Origin: RUG695 sp050943135
Lineage (GTDB): Bacteria > Planctomycetota > Planctomycetia > Pirellulales > Thermoguttaceae
Direction of reading: 5' to 3'
NCBI GenBank assembly: GCA_050943135.1
Contig: JBMNOP010000005.1
Coordinates: forward strand, 124,001-188,000
Length of the DNA stretch: 64,000 nt
Shown here one piece after another: positions 35,363 to 46,562 of the stretch. Position 1 is the first letter of the stretch. Every line of letters begins with the position of its first letter. The notes beneath the pieces are model-generated. The model was not told the DNA's origin and searched no databases. It worked only from the letters and a program-made list of their open reading frames with translations. A program made the position numbers and the translations under genes.

Positions 35363-36451
35363 ATGTATGATCAGAAAATAAAAAAGTGCGGTTTATCCGT
35401 GAAAGTCGTGCAATGTACCGTGAGGCTGCTGATAGGGCTTCTTGCCTTCACACCGGGTTTTGCTCGCTTGCCACAAGCCCTTTGTGACGAGGTCGCTTCC
35501 GAAGACCTCATCACAAAGTTGAAGTCTGACGCACCCAAACAATGGGAAAAATACCTTGTGGCACTTGGTCAAACGGAAGGCCACATCGACCGAGAGTGCG
35601 AATGGGTCAAAAACCAGGATGTAAGGACCGAGAAACATTCCTACAATGTTGTCTATCGTTATCCGTGGACCGCTGTGGATTCGGATGACGTCGCGGTTGT
35701 CTACGGGAAGAATTACCACTTTAGTTTGAGAGGCAGAGAGGGGAATTGGGAGATTACGGTATTAGTCAAAGAAAGCTCGTCGAACAGAATTCCCCAATTC
35801 CCGCCGGTAACGGAAGAGCCTGCGGCCGACCGTTCTTCCCTGGTCATTTCCAACCAGTTGGGGGTCGGACTGCAAATCGTTCCGAATTTTATCTATATTC
35901 CGTCTATCTGGAATCAACCGGAGTTTGAAATACTCTCTGCCGTGTCCAAAGAATCGGACGACGGTAACCTGATCGACGTCGAATTCCGCTTTCATGGAGA
36001 ACCGGGTCATCCCTATACGTGGATAGCGCCGGCAGATAAAGATTTTACCGTTGAAGGGCGGTTGACGCTGATCACGGATTACTATCTTGTTCACAATTCG
36101 GAAATCGATTACGAGACTTACGACGAAGACGGAAAACTCCACGAACATATCACATGGGACGTCGAATATCGCACTCAGAAGAACGGAGTTCCGCTTCCGA
36201 CATTCTCGAAGCACACAAGTCAAGGCGATGGTCTTCTGTTTACCATGGTTAAGCATTTTGACCTGTCCCAAACAAAGAGGGCCAAAGCCTCTCGGTTTAC
36301 GCTGTCTCAATATGGTCTGCCGGAACCGAATTTCGGTGAACCACAACCGACCTTTTTGCGTTATGTGCTTGTTTTTTTGGGAGGAGCACTCGTTCTTTAT
36401 GCGTTATTTGACGTCTACCAAAAACGACGAACCAACCGAAACACGCAGTAA
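35363..36451 (+). CDS. Exported, C-terminally anchored protein of unknown function (locus B)
   Basis: 362 residues from ATG 35363, with AGGAGG 11 nt upstream. Signal peptide within residues 10-40 (VVQCTVRLLIGLLAFTPGFA). The body includes VVYGKNYHFSLRG and WEITVLV, and the tail SRFTLSQYGLPEPNF precedes a membrane helix (VLVFLGGALVLYALFDVY) and a basic end. Paralogue of the 21580-22602 product, diverged in the centre but conserved at YGKxYHF and FTLSxYGLxEPxF. No catalytic motif seen. Followed 24 bp later by the DUF1573 gene. Confidence 0.75.
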   Translation: MYDQKIKKCGLSVKVVQCTVRLLIGLLAFTPGFARLPQALCDEVASEDLITKLKSDAPKQWEKYLVALGQTEGHIDRECEWVKNQDVRTEKHSYNVVYRYPWTAVDSDDVAVVYGKNYHFSLRGREGNWEITVLVKESSSNRIPQFPPVTEEPAADRSSLVISNQLGVGLQIVPNFIYIPSIWNQPEFEILSAVSKESDDGNLIDVEFRFHGEPGHPYTWIAPADKDFTVEGRLTLITDYYLVHNSEIDYETYDEDGKLHEHITWDVEYRTQKNGVPLPTFSKHTSQGDGLLFTMVKHFDLSQTKRAKASRFTLSQYGLPEPNFGEPQPTFLRYVLVFLGGALVLYALFDVYQKRRTNRNTQ

Positions 36452-36475
36452 ACGCGGAATGAAAGGAATCGTCCC

Positions 36476-37258
36476 ATGAAAAAACAACGTCTGATGTTTG
36501 TTGTCGGAGGGGCCTTTCTTTTGGTCCTTATTTTCGCGGTTTTCGATTTTTGGATTGCCGGACGGGGAGCAGGGGGGCCTTGGCCTTTTGGAAAATCCTT
36601 TGTGATTTCCCCCACGACGATTGATTTGGGAGATCGGGAGCCGGGAACAAACGAGATCGTAACATTTCACCTGACGAATCTTTCTAAAAAGGAGATCTCC
36701 GTTGTCGGTGAACGATCGGGTTGTTCCTGCGCCTTTTCCGAGAATGTTCCGGTCAGTGCTCAACCGAACGAAACGATTCATATTAACGTCAGGGTCAGGC
36801 TCCCCAAATATGGGTCGTCTTATGATCAGACGATTCTGCTTATGGTCTCGACAAGCAAAGAGCTAGTGTTGAGCCCTGTTCGCGTGACCGCGAAGGTTCC
36901 GAACCCGCTGCCGGAGCCGGGGGAAGAGGGTGAAATCGAACCGGCAACCCAATTGATCCCGGAGCCTGAAACCGAGGCGGATACGGAGACGCAAACGGAA
37001 TCCGACGCCGTGCCGGAGCCGGAGGAGGAAGGTGAAATAGAGCCGACACTCCAAGCAACCCCGGAGTCTGAAACCGAAACGGACACGGAAACGAAAGTGG
37101 AGTCCGACGCCGTGCCGGAGCCGGAGGAGGAGGGTGAAATCGGGCCGTCCATCCAATTGACCCCGGAGCCGGAAACCGAGGCGGATGAGGAAACGAACGT
37201 GCGGGGTCCGAAGCAATACCGGAGCCGGAGGCGGGGGGTGAACCGGCTGTCGACGTAA
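36476..37258 (+). CDS. DUF1573 protein with repeated acidic tail, frameshifted near its end (locus B)
   Basis: 260 residues as read. N-terminal membrane segment (MFVVGGAFLLVLIFAVFDFWIAG), DUF1573 domain from about 41 (FVISPTTIDLGDREPGTNEIVTF) with the same cysteine motif SGCSCAF, then a Glu/Pro/Thr tail made of three 34-residue repeats. After codon about 240 (37198-37212) the frame changes to GPKQYRSRRRG and stops. In the next frame the original end is visible: AIPEPEAGGEPAVDVTEDAF, ending SPEEENPEQ with stop at 37315-37317. That matches the end of the locus A protein (EPAEAGDGREYTDSLSVPSE). One G is missing at TCC(G)GAAG near 37208. Confidence 0.8.
   Translation: MKKQRLMFVVGGAFLLVLIFAVFDFWIAGRGAGGPWPFGKSFVISPTTIDLGDREPGTNEIVTFHLTNLSKKEISVVGERSGCSCAFSENVPVSAQPNETIHINVRVRLPKYGSSYDQTILLMVSTSKELVLSPVRVTAKVPNPLPEPGEEGEIEPATQLIPEPETEADTETQTESDAVPEPEEEGEIEPTLQATPESETETDTETKVESDAVPEPEEEGEIGPSIQLTPEPETEADEETNVRGPKQYRSRRRGVNRLST
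36911..37218 (+). repeat. 102-bp tandem repeat in the locus B DUF1573 gene
   Basis: Three units starting CCGGAGCCGG at 36911, 37013 and 37115, each exactly 102 bp apart (34 codons). A fourth start is at 37219, 104 bp on, which is out of phase by the missing base described for the gene. Each unit encodes PEP-x-EEGEIxP-x10-PExETEx-DxET. Confidence 0.9.
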
Positions 37259-37264
37259 CGGAGG

Positions 37265-37384
37265 ATGCCTTCTCCTTGTCAAGTGAATCGCCTGAGGAAG
37301 AAAATCCCGAACAATGATCTGATTCTCCCCTGCCTGCTGATGGCTGCCGTCACGCTGCCGATGCCCCGAGAGGAACCATGGTAA
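37265..37384 (+). CDS. Possible 39-residue hydrophobic peptide, counterpart of 23213-23341
   Basis: ATG 37265 after GGAGG. The product contains NNDLILPCLLMAAVTLPMPRE, similar in length and pattern to NRIFPGLLIVAVGLLMAVQA of locus A. It overlaps the true end of the frameshifted DUF1573 gene. Weak evidence, but it supports a short last gene in both loci. The rest of 37385-37490 has no gene. Confidence 0.3.
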   Translation: MPSPCQVNRLRKKIPNNDLILPCLLMAAVTLPMPREEPW

Positions 37385-37490
37385 AGAGCTTGGCGGAGCG
37401 GAATTGTCGAGAATCATAGGAAGGGTGGTAAAATCAAATTTTCCTCGTCTTCATCGGTAGTCGTTCCTTTCTTGATTTTGGGGCAAAAGC

Positions 37491-37523
37491 AAAGCGCAAT
37501 CGATCTAAAATCAATTGCGCTTT
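37491..37523 (-). terminator. Possible terminator of queD-like gene
   Basis: AAAGCGCAAT (37491-37500) pairs perfectly with ATTGCGCTTT (37514-37523). On the minus strand it is followed by GCTTTTGCCCC, a short T-run, 46 bp after the queD-like stop. Confidence 0.5.
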
Positions 37524-37568
37524 GTGGGGTGCGTCATCACGTCGGTAGACTGCACGGGATCCTAGCTT

Positions 37569-38135
37569 TTATCCCTTGCGGTACCCGCACTTGGGGCATA
37601 CACCGTTTTCATCCAGCGCGATGCCACACAGGGGGCAGCGGTCCACCTCCAGCCGCGACTCATAGCACTCGGATGCCTTGTTGTCACCGCTGGAGAAGGT
37701 CAGTTTTACGATGTTTAGCTTGTCCTTCAGCAGATCGTACACGATCTTGATCATCCCTTCGACGGTCATGGTTTCCTTCGTGACAACAAGGCGGCAGTCG
37801 GGATACGCGGTCGCCAGCTCCGTCTTAAAGGCGGGCCCTTTCATACTGTTGTTTGGGTGTCCGTCCTTGATACCCTGTTTCTCGTACACTTCAAGGACCG
37901 CGGGCAACAGGGGATCATCTTCTCTGAGAATCAGTGCATGGTCGAAGTTTTTCAGAACACCCCACGCGGTCTTCCGAATTTCGTTGCAGGGAAAGACCAT
38001 GTTGACGCCCATGTTGACAGAACCCTCTACTTCGATGGTAAGGATCCCGGTGTGTCCGTGCAGATACTGTGCCTCACCCTTAAAGCCATAAAAGCGATGC
38101 GCGTATTGCAGTTCGAGTGTGGTAATGCTTCTCAT
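37569..38135 (-). CDS. 6-pyruvoyl-tetrahydropterin/QueD-like protein with C-terminal zinc ribbon
   Basis: 188 residues. Zinc ligands H13 (YAHRF) and H26, H28 (LHGHTG), catalytic D65-H66 (NFDHALIL), and ECYESRLEV near 156 fit the QueD/PTPS fold. The cysteine that QueD uses (four residues before the HGH) is Ala22; a glutamate (E21) is adjacent, reminiscent of PTPS-III variants. After the fold comes a zinc ribbon, CPLC (167-170) and CPKC (180-183), not typical of QueD. So it belongs to the family, but 6-carboxy-tetrahydropterin synthase activity is uncertain. Strong AAGGAG ribosome site. Own promoter, downstream of fur. Confidence 0.85.
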   Translation of the reverse strand: MRSITTLELQYAHRFYGFKGEAQYLHGHTGILTIEVEGSVNMGVNMVFPCNEIRKTAWGVLKNFDHALILREDDPLLPAVLEVYEKQGIKDGHPNNSMKGPAFKTELATAYPDCRLVVTKETMTVEGMIKIVYDLLKDKLNIVKLTFSSGDNKASECYESRLEVDRCPLCGIALDENGVCPKCGYRKG

Positions 38136-38223
38136 CTTGTTTCTCCTTGTTCTCCTTAAATGTTATGGGTAATTACGGGTTTTTCGCACCGGTATGTGGA
38201 CTTCTCAAAAACCGGGAGAAGCC

Positions 38224-38252
38224 ATTGTTCTCCACCTGAAAGGGAGTGTCAA
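38224..38252 (-). promoter_or_regulatory. Promoter for queD-like gene
   Basis: Minus strand TTGACA (38247-38252), 17-bp spacer, AACAAT (38224-38229), about 90 bp before the ATG at 38135. A small hairpin, CTTCTC with GAGAAG, lies in the leader; I see no convincing preQ1 riboswitch. Confidence 0.55.
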
Positions 38253-38402
38253 CATTTACACAAAGGGATTTTAACCGTTCAGCCGCCGCAGCCGCTGATT
38301 TCTCAGCCTCCTATACCGCGCCGCACCGGTTACAACACTCCGCATAAATCTCTCCCATTTCCGTCGTGGAAACTTGATTCCATTATGCTTTCCCTTGTTT
38401 GC

Positions 38403-38795
38403 TCAGGTTTCCTTTTTGCATTCAGCACAGACGCCTTTGAAAACGAGGTCATACCCGCTGAATTCGAAGCCATGAGCGTCTTTGATCTTTTTTCCCAAAT
38501 CCGGAATGTAGTCCATATCCACATCAAAAACTTTGCCGCAGCGGAGACACCTCGCATGGTAGTGGTCGTCGCAACGGTGATCGTAGTGGTTCGCGCAGCT
38601 TGGAATCTCTCGGTTACGGATGTCTCCGCTCTCTGCCAACTTATTCAGGTTCCGATACACCGTTCCGCGGCTGATCGTTGGATGTCGACGGGAGACTTCC
38701 GCATAGACCTCGTCTGCCGTTGGGTGGCAGCGGAGCTTGCGTACCGCCTCCAATATCATCGTGCGCTGAATGGTATTTCGTTTTGTCGTGGTCAT
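38403..38795 (-). CDS. Fur/PerR-family metal-dependent repressor
   Basis: 130 residues. A winged helix with recognition segment HPTISRGTVYRNLNKLAESG (38-57), then a metal-rich hinge (H70, H73, HYH at 78-80) and two zinc-binding cysteine pairs C83-x2-C86 and C123-x2-C126. Both pairs together are typical of PerR-type members, with a structural zinc. It likely senses iron, manganese or peroxide. It is 267 bp upstream of the queD-like gene, on the same strand with its own promoter. Confidence 0.93.
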   Translation of the reverse strand: MTTTKRNTIQRTMILEAVRKLRCHPTADEVYAEVSRRHPTISRGTVYRNLNKLAESGDIRNREIPSCANHYDHRCDDHYHARCLRCGKVFDVDMDYIPDLGKKIKDAHGFEFSGYDLVFKGVCAECKKET

Positions 38796-38828
38796 CGCCT
38801 CCTAAATCGAAACATTGTCCTTTTCAGG

Positions 38829-38857
38829 ATTATATACTAATAAGAACTATGTGTCAA
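38829..38857 (-). promoter_or_regulatory. Consensus promoter for the fur-family gene
   Basis: Minus strand TTGACA (38852-38857), 17-bp spacer, TATAAT (38829-38834): a perfect match. The AT-rich stretch across the spacer and -10 partly resembles a PerR box, so autoregulation is possible. Confidence 0.8.
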
Positions 38858-38859
38858 GT

Positions 38860-39840
38860 ATCCTTGAGTGGTTTTTTGAAATTTTTCCATAAACGTCGCA
38901 CTTTTTCGTTGTTTCACTTGCCATTCTGTGCCGTTTCCCGCTGTATGGGGCGGTCGGAGGGAAGGAGAAGTGTCCCTTGGCGATCGCAAACTCTATGCGG
39001 CCGGCGTTGGGGCTGCGTCGGTCCGTCGGCACTCACCGGGGGTTTGGCGGCGTATGTGGTCAGCCTATTCTTCAATGTCGATGTTGTGATGCGGATATGA
39101 GAGTCGGGTCTTTCTTGTCAAACCGGGTGTCGATGGTCTTTTTGGTCTCGGTTAGCCCAGCCCTCCTCAACATTCTTTCCATGCCGCAGTCGCGCAAAAG
39201 GGGCATTTTTCGGGTGTTGGGGAATTTATCGGAACCGGAGCGAATACGACGAAGCCGAGGCAAAGGATGCCAAAAATTTGATCGGATTCGGTATGCCGGT
39301 CGCCTGTTCGATGAGCAATCCGCATAGGATCCCGGGCGCTCATCGGGTATCAGTCGGTTGGGATGTTCAATAACCGCAACGATACGATTTGGCAGACGTC
39401 AAATCGCGTTTTGCGAACCCGGTTAACAATGTCCGGGGCGGTGTGTACGTAACGATCCACGAAGAGGGTAGACACAATACCCGGACAAAGGCACAACGGG
39501 ACTGTCATATTGCCGGATGGCTATTGTGCCGGCGACGCGGGCGTTTTGCCTTGCCGCGCGATGATCCCGCGCTGGACCGGCCGCAAAAAAGGACTTCCTG
39601 ATCTTTCCGCTGCCGACTTTCCCGTTCCCAGCCGCTCTTTTGTTCCGCGCCTGCTCTGGCATTAAGGGTTGAGGCGCTTCTGTTTCTCCTTGTTTCCTTT
39701 ACGGCGCTCCCTCCGGCGGCTCTTTAATCCGCGCGCCCGGGGTGGCGCTTGCCTGTCTTCCGAAAACGTGGCGAACCCGAGGAGGGAAACGCGCTTTTCC
39801 CCTCTTTTTTGCCGGTTCGCCCGCCCGGCCGCGGCCGCTC
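38860..39840. other. About 1 kb without a recognisable gene
   Basis: Between the fur-family promoter and the ppdK promoter. Several short ORFs exist on both strands but none shows a family motif, a signal peptide or a good ribosome site. It may hold decayed genes; I cannot name one. Confidence 0.5.
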
Positions 39841-39847
39841 TTCCCCC

Positions 39848-39875
39848 TTGACGCTTTTGCCGCTTACCGTAGAAT
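39848..39875 (+). promoter_or_regulatory. Promoter for ppdK
   Basis: TTGACG (39848-39853), 16-bp spacer, TAGAAT (39870-39875), leaving a leader of about 147 nt before the ATG at 40029. Confidence 0.7.
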
Positions 39876-40028
39876 GATAGAGTGATTTTTGCGGTTTTTT
39901 TCCGTGTAAGGTTATAAGGGGCTCCTTGCCCCCGTTTACGAGAATTTTATGATAACAGGCCGTTTGGGCGTTCCTCGGTAGGGCACGCCGGGCGGTCGTC
40001 CACCACACCAGATAGGGGTTTCTTTATT

Positions 40029-42728
<2,700 letters not shown>

Positions 42729-42778
42729 TTCTTCGGTCTGTTTGGCGCCCGTCATGCGGGCGCCCCCTAACCAATGAG

Positions 42779-42831
42779 AAAGAGCGGAAGGAATCGACAA
42801 CGACGTTGCCTTTTCCTTTCGCTCTTTTTTT
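42779..42831 (+). terminator. Intrinsic terminator after ppdK
   Basis: A 15-bp stem (42779-42793 with 42813-42827, one wobble) followed by TTTT. A second GC-rich hairpin without T-tract (GGCGCCCG/CGGGCGCC, 42744-42764) precedes it. Confidence 0.8.
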
Positions 42832-42924
42832 GTGAGGTAAGGCGAGGTCCCGTCCTCATGAAGTACCGCCCGGCGCGCTGTTTCATGCCTCCGGGTTTCC
42901 GTTTTCGCCGAAAGGGTTTTCATC

Positions 42925-43446
42925 ATGCCGTGCCTCTTTCCCCGGTACCGCGCCGAACGCGTGACCGATCTGACGCCTCGCCGACTCGAGCGGCTCGGGA
43001 TTCGAGCGCTTTTGCTCGACGTCGACTGCACGCTGAAACGCTACTCCCAGCCGATGCCGGAACAAGATATTCTCGACTGGCTTACCGAGCTTCGAGAAGC
43101 CGGGTTTTTTCTCTGCCTGGTCTCGAACGGAAAAGAAGGCCGCATTTCCCGTACCGCATCCGAGCTCGGGCTTCCGTATATCGCACTGGCGCTGAAGCCG
43201 TTTCCGAACGGGTGCCTGCGCGCGTTGAAAAGGCATTCTCTTTCCGCTCGAGAGACGGCGATGGTCGGCGACCAGCTTTTTGCCGACATCCTTGCGGGGA
43301 ATCTTGCCGGTCTTACAACGATTCTTGTCACGCCGATTCATCCGGAAGAGGAGCATTTTTATACTCGGATCAAACGTCCGCTCGAAAAGTTTCTCCTCTT
43401 TTTCCGTCACGGCGACGATCGCCCGTTTTGCGGCGGAGAAGACTAA
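42925..43446 (+). CDS. YqeG-family HAD IIIA-type phosphatase
   Basis: 173 residues. The HAD nucleophile motif is DVDCTL (D32, D34), where the family more often has DxDNTL. Motif II is LVSNGKEGR, and motifs III-IV include LKP and MVGDQLFADILAGNLAG. The opening FPRYRAERVTDLTPRRLERLGIRALLLD is characteristic of YqeG; family members include a phosphatidylglycerophosphatase in other lineages, so a phospholipid role is possible. Confidence 0.9.
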   Translation: MPCLFPRYRAERVTDLTPRRLERLGIRALLLDVDCTLKRYSQPMPEQDILDWLTELREAGFFLCLVSNGKEGRISRTASELGLPYIALALKPFPNGCLRALKRHSLSARETAMVGDQLFADILAGNLAGLTTILVTPIHPEEEHFYTRIKRPLEKFLLFFRHGDDRPFCGGED

Positions 43447-43583
43447 ACGACCAAAATCGAAAAGAGGAGTCACGCGATCTTGTTTTTCGTATCCCCCGAC
43501 GCCTCTTCCGAAGCCGTGGTCCAGGTGAGGGCAGACCCGCCGGGGAGGGGTGATTTTCGTGTTGCGCGCTGCCCGACCTCTTG

Positions 43584-46286
43584 CTATTTGATCCCCAGGT
43601 GCCCGGCTTGCCACGCCTCGATCGCTTCGAGGACTTCGGAAGTCAGATACTGGTCGAGTTCCGGCTCGTTTTCCGTGGCGTTGTAGCGGTCGTAAAGACG
43701 CTGGACATCGGGTCGGTCAAGAAGGAGTCCATACTTTTCGAGATGACGGCGGAACAAATCAAGACACTCTTCCCGCTCCGAAGGGTCGGCCGAGGAATCG
43801 CCGACCAGGTCGCCGAGCAGGTTTTGGATATGGATCGAAGGAATCGAGAGGGCGATCTCACTCTGTTCCGGCGTATTCCCTGCCAAAAGTCGGAAGAATT
43901 CTTTGCGGACTTCCCCGGAATCCCCCGGCCAGGGGCCGGAAAAAATTTTGAGGATGTCCGGGCCGCGAAGCAATAGTCCGTAGCGGCCGATATGTTCGCG
44001 CAACGCGTCCAGATAAAGTCTGCGGGTGTCGGCATCGAAACGGTTGTCGAAGATGAGCAGACTCAGGGTGACCTGAATCAACTTGTCCGGAACCGTCATG
44101 GCGAAATCGATCCCCTGCCGTGTCAATGCCGGGGTGACCAGGTACCGGTGCGCCAGGTCTTCCAAATCCTCGCATCGGTAGAGGTCCCCGTTTATTTCGC
44201 GTAACCGGGTCAGGAGGGATAGTGCTTCTTTCGCCTGCTCAAACCGCACATCGGCCGGAACCTGACGCGGGTCGGTTTTGTCGAAGAGTTCTCCGATCAG
44301 GCGGGTTCCCGAATCGTTGTCGAACGGAATGATCGAGACCAGCACATTCGGTTCCCCTTCGCCATAACGACGGGCCTGTTCTTTCCGGGTATCGTCTTCG
44401 AAGGCGATCAGCATCGGGATGTCTCCGGTTCGGTAATCGGCTGCCAGGGCTTGGGCGACGGTGCGCAGGTCCGGAGTTTTGACATCGGAACGAGCGACGA
44501 TGAATTCAACGTCGGCGTCATTTTGGGCTTTCGTCAGAATATCGCGCCCGGTTCCCGCCGGTGTTGTGATGACGCCTCCGTCGGCAACATAGCCGCCGAC
44601 CAGGTTGATCGTCTCCATGTCGGGGGCAGCCACGATCGCGCGGCGTTTCCCCAGCGACGAGGTGAACCAGATCAGTGATGAGGTCACCGCGCTCGAACCG
44701 GGGTAGGAGACCGCCGGGGCCAGGGTGACAATCGTCTTGAGTGCGGCAAACCGGAGACGACGGTCGCGCGAAACCGCGGCACGTACGAGGTCGGCCGGTC
44801 CTCGATCTCCGATACAGAGAGAGGCGTCTCCCAGTTCGCCCAAAAGGATCGCGGGGATAATCCCTCCCTTCTCGTGCTGCGTCTCCAGCGCGAACCGGAG
44901 CGCCGCGGTACAGTCGGTCGCGGTCAGGTCGGGGTAGAGTTCTCGAAAGGCCGCGGTATCGGCCGGCGCGTCGAGACCGCCGCGATAAAGAATCGATTCG
45001 GCTGCGGCAACCTGGGCCGCGGCACGAATCTGCGCATTTTCCGGATCGAGAAGCGAGGCGTCCCGAAGTTCCCGAACCGCAAGTTCCCGCAGCGCCGTTT
45101 CGGCCGGAACCGTTTCCCGAACCGTTCGGCCGTCCTCGTTTTCGATCCAGAGCGGATATTCTCCGTCAACGGTGTTCGGAAGGACGATTTTCCCTTCATA
45201 GTAGGCCATTCCGCGCCGATAAGCCGACTGCGCCCCTTCGGCGGGGGTTGGAACGGTTCCGGTCTGCGCCCGGATGACCCGCTCTAACGTCTGTCGTGAT
45301 TCCGGCGAGAGGTTTTCGCTGTAATACCGAACCAAAAGGGGAGTGATTTTTGGCAGTTCACCACTTGCTTCCAAGATCGGAGCCAGTAGGCGAAGCCGCG
45401 ACTCGTCGCAGGTACGGCAGCGTTCCAGAATTCCTTCCGAGGCGAAGATTCCCCCGCGTGCGATAAGGTCGGCCGCGCGAGCGCTTTCCCCCTCATCACC
45501 CGACTCGAGCTTCTGCAGAAGGAAGTCGAACGAATCGGGATAACCGCGCTTAAGGTCTGCCAGAGCTGCGGCACGAATCTCGGGCGACCGGGCGCCGGCC
45601 CGCTCGAAACCTTCCTGAATGCGGACAGGGTCGCGCCACGCTTTTTTTGCCTCTTCCAAGGTTTTGTGGGCCACCACTCTACCCGTTTCGCCAACCACCG
45701 GATTGTGGACGAAAGCGATCAGCTTGTCTTCTCCCAGCCGGTCGATCACCGCGGCGTAGTCGGCCGGGTCCCCTTCGGCTTCAAGCGCTTTCTGTGCCAA
45801 GAGCCTGCCGAACTCGGGGCGCCCGACCCGTGAGATGCAAACCGCGGCTTCGATCAGTTCCGGAGCTGTTTCCGGACGGTTGGAGAGCAGAATCTTTTCG
45901 GCCGGGGTCATTGTTTTATAGAAATCCTCTTCCGTCATTTCGGAAGGATCCTTTTCGTCGGGACGCTCGTAGATGAGTTTTCCCCTATCGTCGATGATCG
46001 GGATATCGACCCCTTTGCGGGTCCGGAAAAATCGGGTGGGAAGTTCCGGACTGACCGCGGTCAGCGGGTCGGCCGACCCCGCTTTCAGGGGCTCTTTCGG
46101 CCGTTCGGCGATAGTATCGGTTTCGGCATCTTCCCCGGCAAAGGGGTCATCAGCCGCTGCGGTCGGTATGACCGCCCTGCCGAGAAGCAGAAGCCCCGTT
46201 GCCAAGATTGCCAACAGGAGAAGCATTCTTCGACTGCGCCCTGTTTCCGAAGTCTTCGCGAGAAGAGCGTATGGGAGCATTTTCAT
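43584..46286 (-). CDS. Large exported helical-repeat protein of unknown function
   Basis: 900 residues from ATG 46286 (AAAGG about 8 nt upstream; a TTG at 46292 is also in frame). A membrane segment near the start (MLLLLAILATGLLLLGRAVI) makes it exported or anchored. Residues about 115-430 and 470-540 are helix pairs of HEAT-repeat type (SPEIRAAALADLKRGYPDSF; REVRDASLLDPENAQIRAAA). A more beta/alpha segment lies at about 580-690 (RRAIVAAPDMETINLVGGYV). No enzyme motif found. Planctomycetes have many such HEAT-containing secreted proteins. Confidence 0.75.
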   Translation of the reverse strand: MKMLPYALLAKTSETGRSRRMLLLLAILATGLLLLGRAVIPTAAADDPFAGEDAETDTIAERPKEPLKAGSADPLTAVSPELPTRFFRTRKGVDIPIIDDRGKLIYERPDEKDPSEMTEEDFYKTMTPAEKILLSNRPETAPELIEAAVCISRVGRPEFGRLLAQKALEAEGDPADYAAVIDRLGEDKLIAFVHNPVVGETGRVVAHKTLEEAKKAWRDPVRIQEGFERAGARSPEIRAAALADLKRGYPDSFDFLLQKLESGDEGESARAADLIARGGIFASEGILERCRTCDESRLRLLAPILEASGELPKITPLLVRYYSENLSPESRQTLERVIRAQTGTVPTPAEGAQSAYRRGMAYYEGKIVLPNTVDGEYPLWIENEDGRTVRETVPAETALRELAVRELRDASLLDPENAQIRAAAQVAAAESILYRGGLDAPADTAAFRELYPDLTATDCTAALRFALETQHEKGGIIPAILLGELGDASLCIGDRGPADLVRAAVSRDRRLRFAALKTIVTLAPAVSYPGSSAVTSSLIWFTSSLGKRRAIVAAPDMETINLVGGYVADGGVITTPAGTGRDILTKAQNDADVEFIVARSDVKTPDLRTVAQALAADYRTGDIPMLIAFEDDTRKEQARRYGEGEPNVLVSIIPFDNDSGTRLIGELFDKTDPRQVPADVRFEQAKEALSLLTRLREINGDLYRCEDLEDLAHRYLVTPALTRQGIDFAMTVPDKLIQVTLSLLIFDNRFDADTRRLYLDALREHIGRYGLLLRGPDILKIFSGPWPGDSGEVRKEFFRLLAGNTPEQSEIALSIPSIHIQNLLGDLVGDSSADPSEREECLDLFRRHLEKYGLLLDRPDVQRLYDRYNATENEPELDQYLTSEVLEAIEAWQAGHLGIK

Positions 46287-46374
46287 TGCCAAACCTTTTA
46301 TTCAGAGAACCGTTCGGTACCGGGATTTTAGCTTTTCCCAAGAGGCCAAAGGGGAGAACGCCGAGGGTGACGGG

Positions 46375-46402
46375 ATACTAACATATCTGTTAAAAAAAAC
46401 AA
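46375..46402 (-). promoter_or_regulatory. Possible promoter for the helical-repeat protein
   Basis: Minus strand TTGTTT (46397-46402), 16-bp spacer, TAGTAT (46375-46380), about 90 bp before the ATG. Confidence 0.5.
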
Positions 46403-46562
46403 GTGAAAATAGGAAAGATAGGCTTGCGTTGTCTCCTTTTTTCATCACAAGTCGGTGTGAATGAAGATCGGGGCCTTGCCATTTTCCCATATTTTGTATT
46501 AAATATCATTTGATTTCGTGAAAGACCAAGAGTCCGGAAAGCCCCCCGAAGGAAACCGTACG

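Noticed and set aside
36911..37218. CRISPR-like spacing of repeats
   Set aside because: The units are directly adjacent, 102 bp long and in coding phase, with no spacers and no cas genes.
36863..37417. Long minus-strand frames over the locus B repeat
   Set aside because: They arise from the 102-bp repeat, which is open in several frames. The product is low-complexity arginine/proline without any motif.
38136..38260. preQ1 riboswitch before the queD-like gene
   Set aside because: Only a 6-bp hairpin is visible; the conserved preQ1 aptamer pattern with its A-rich tail was not found.
42744..42764. GC-rich hairpin as the ppdK terminator
   Set aside because: No T-tract follows; the stem at 42779-42827 with TTTT after it is the better candidate.
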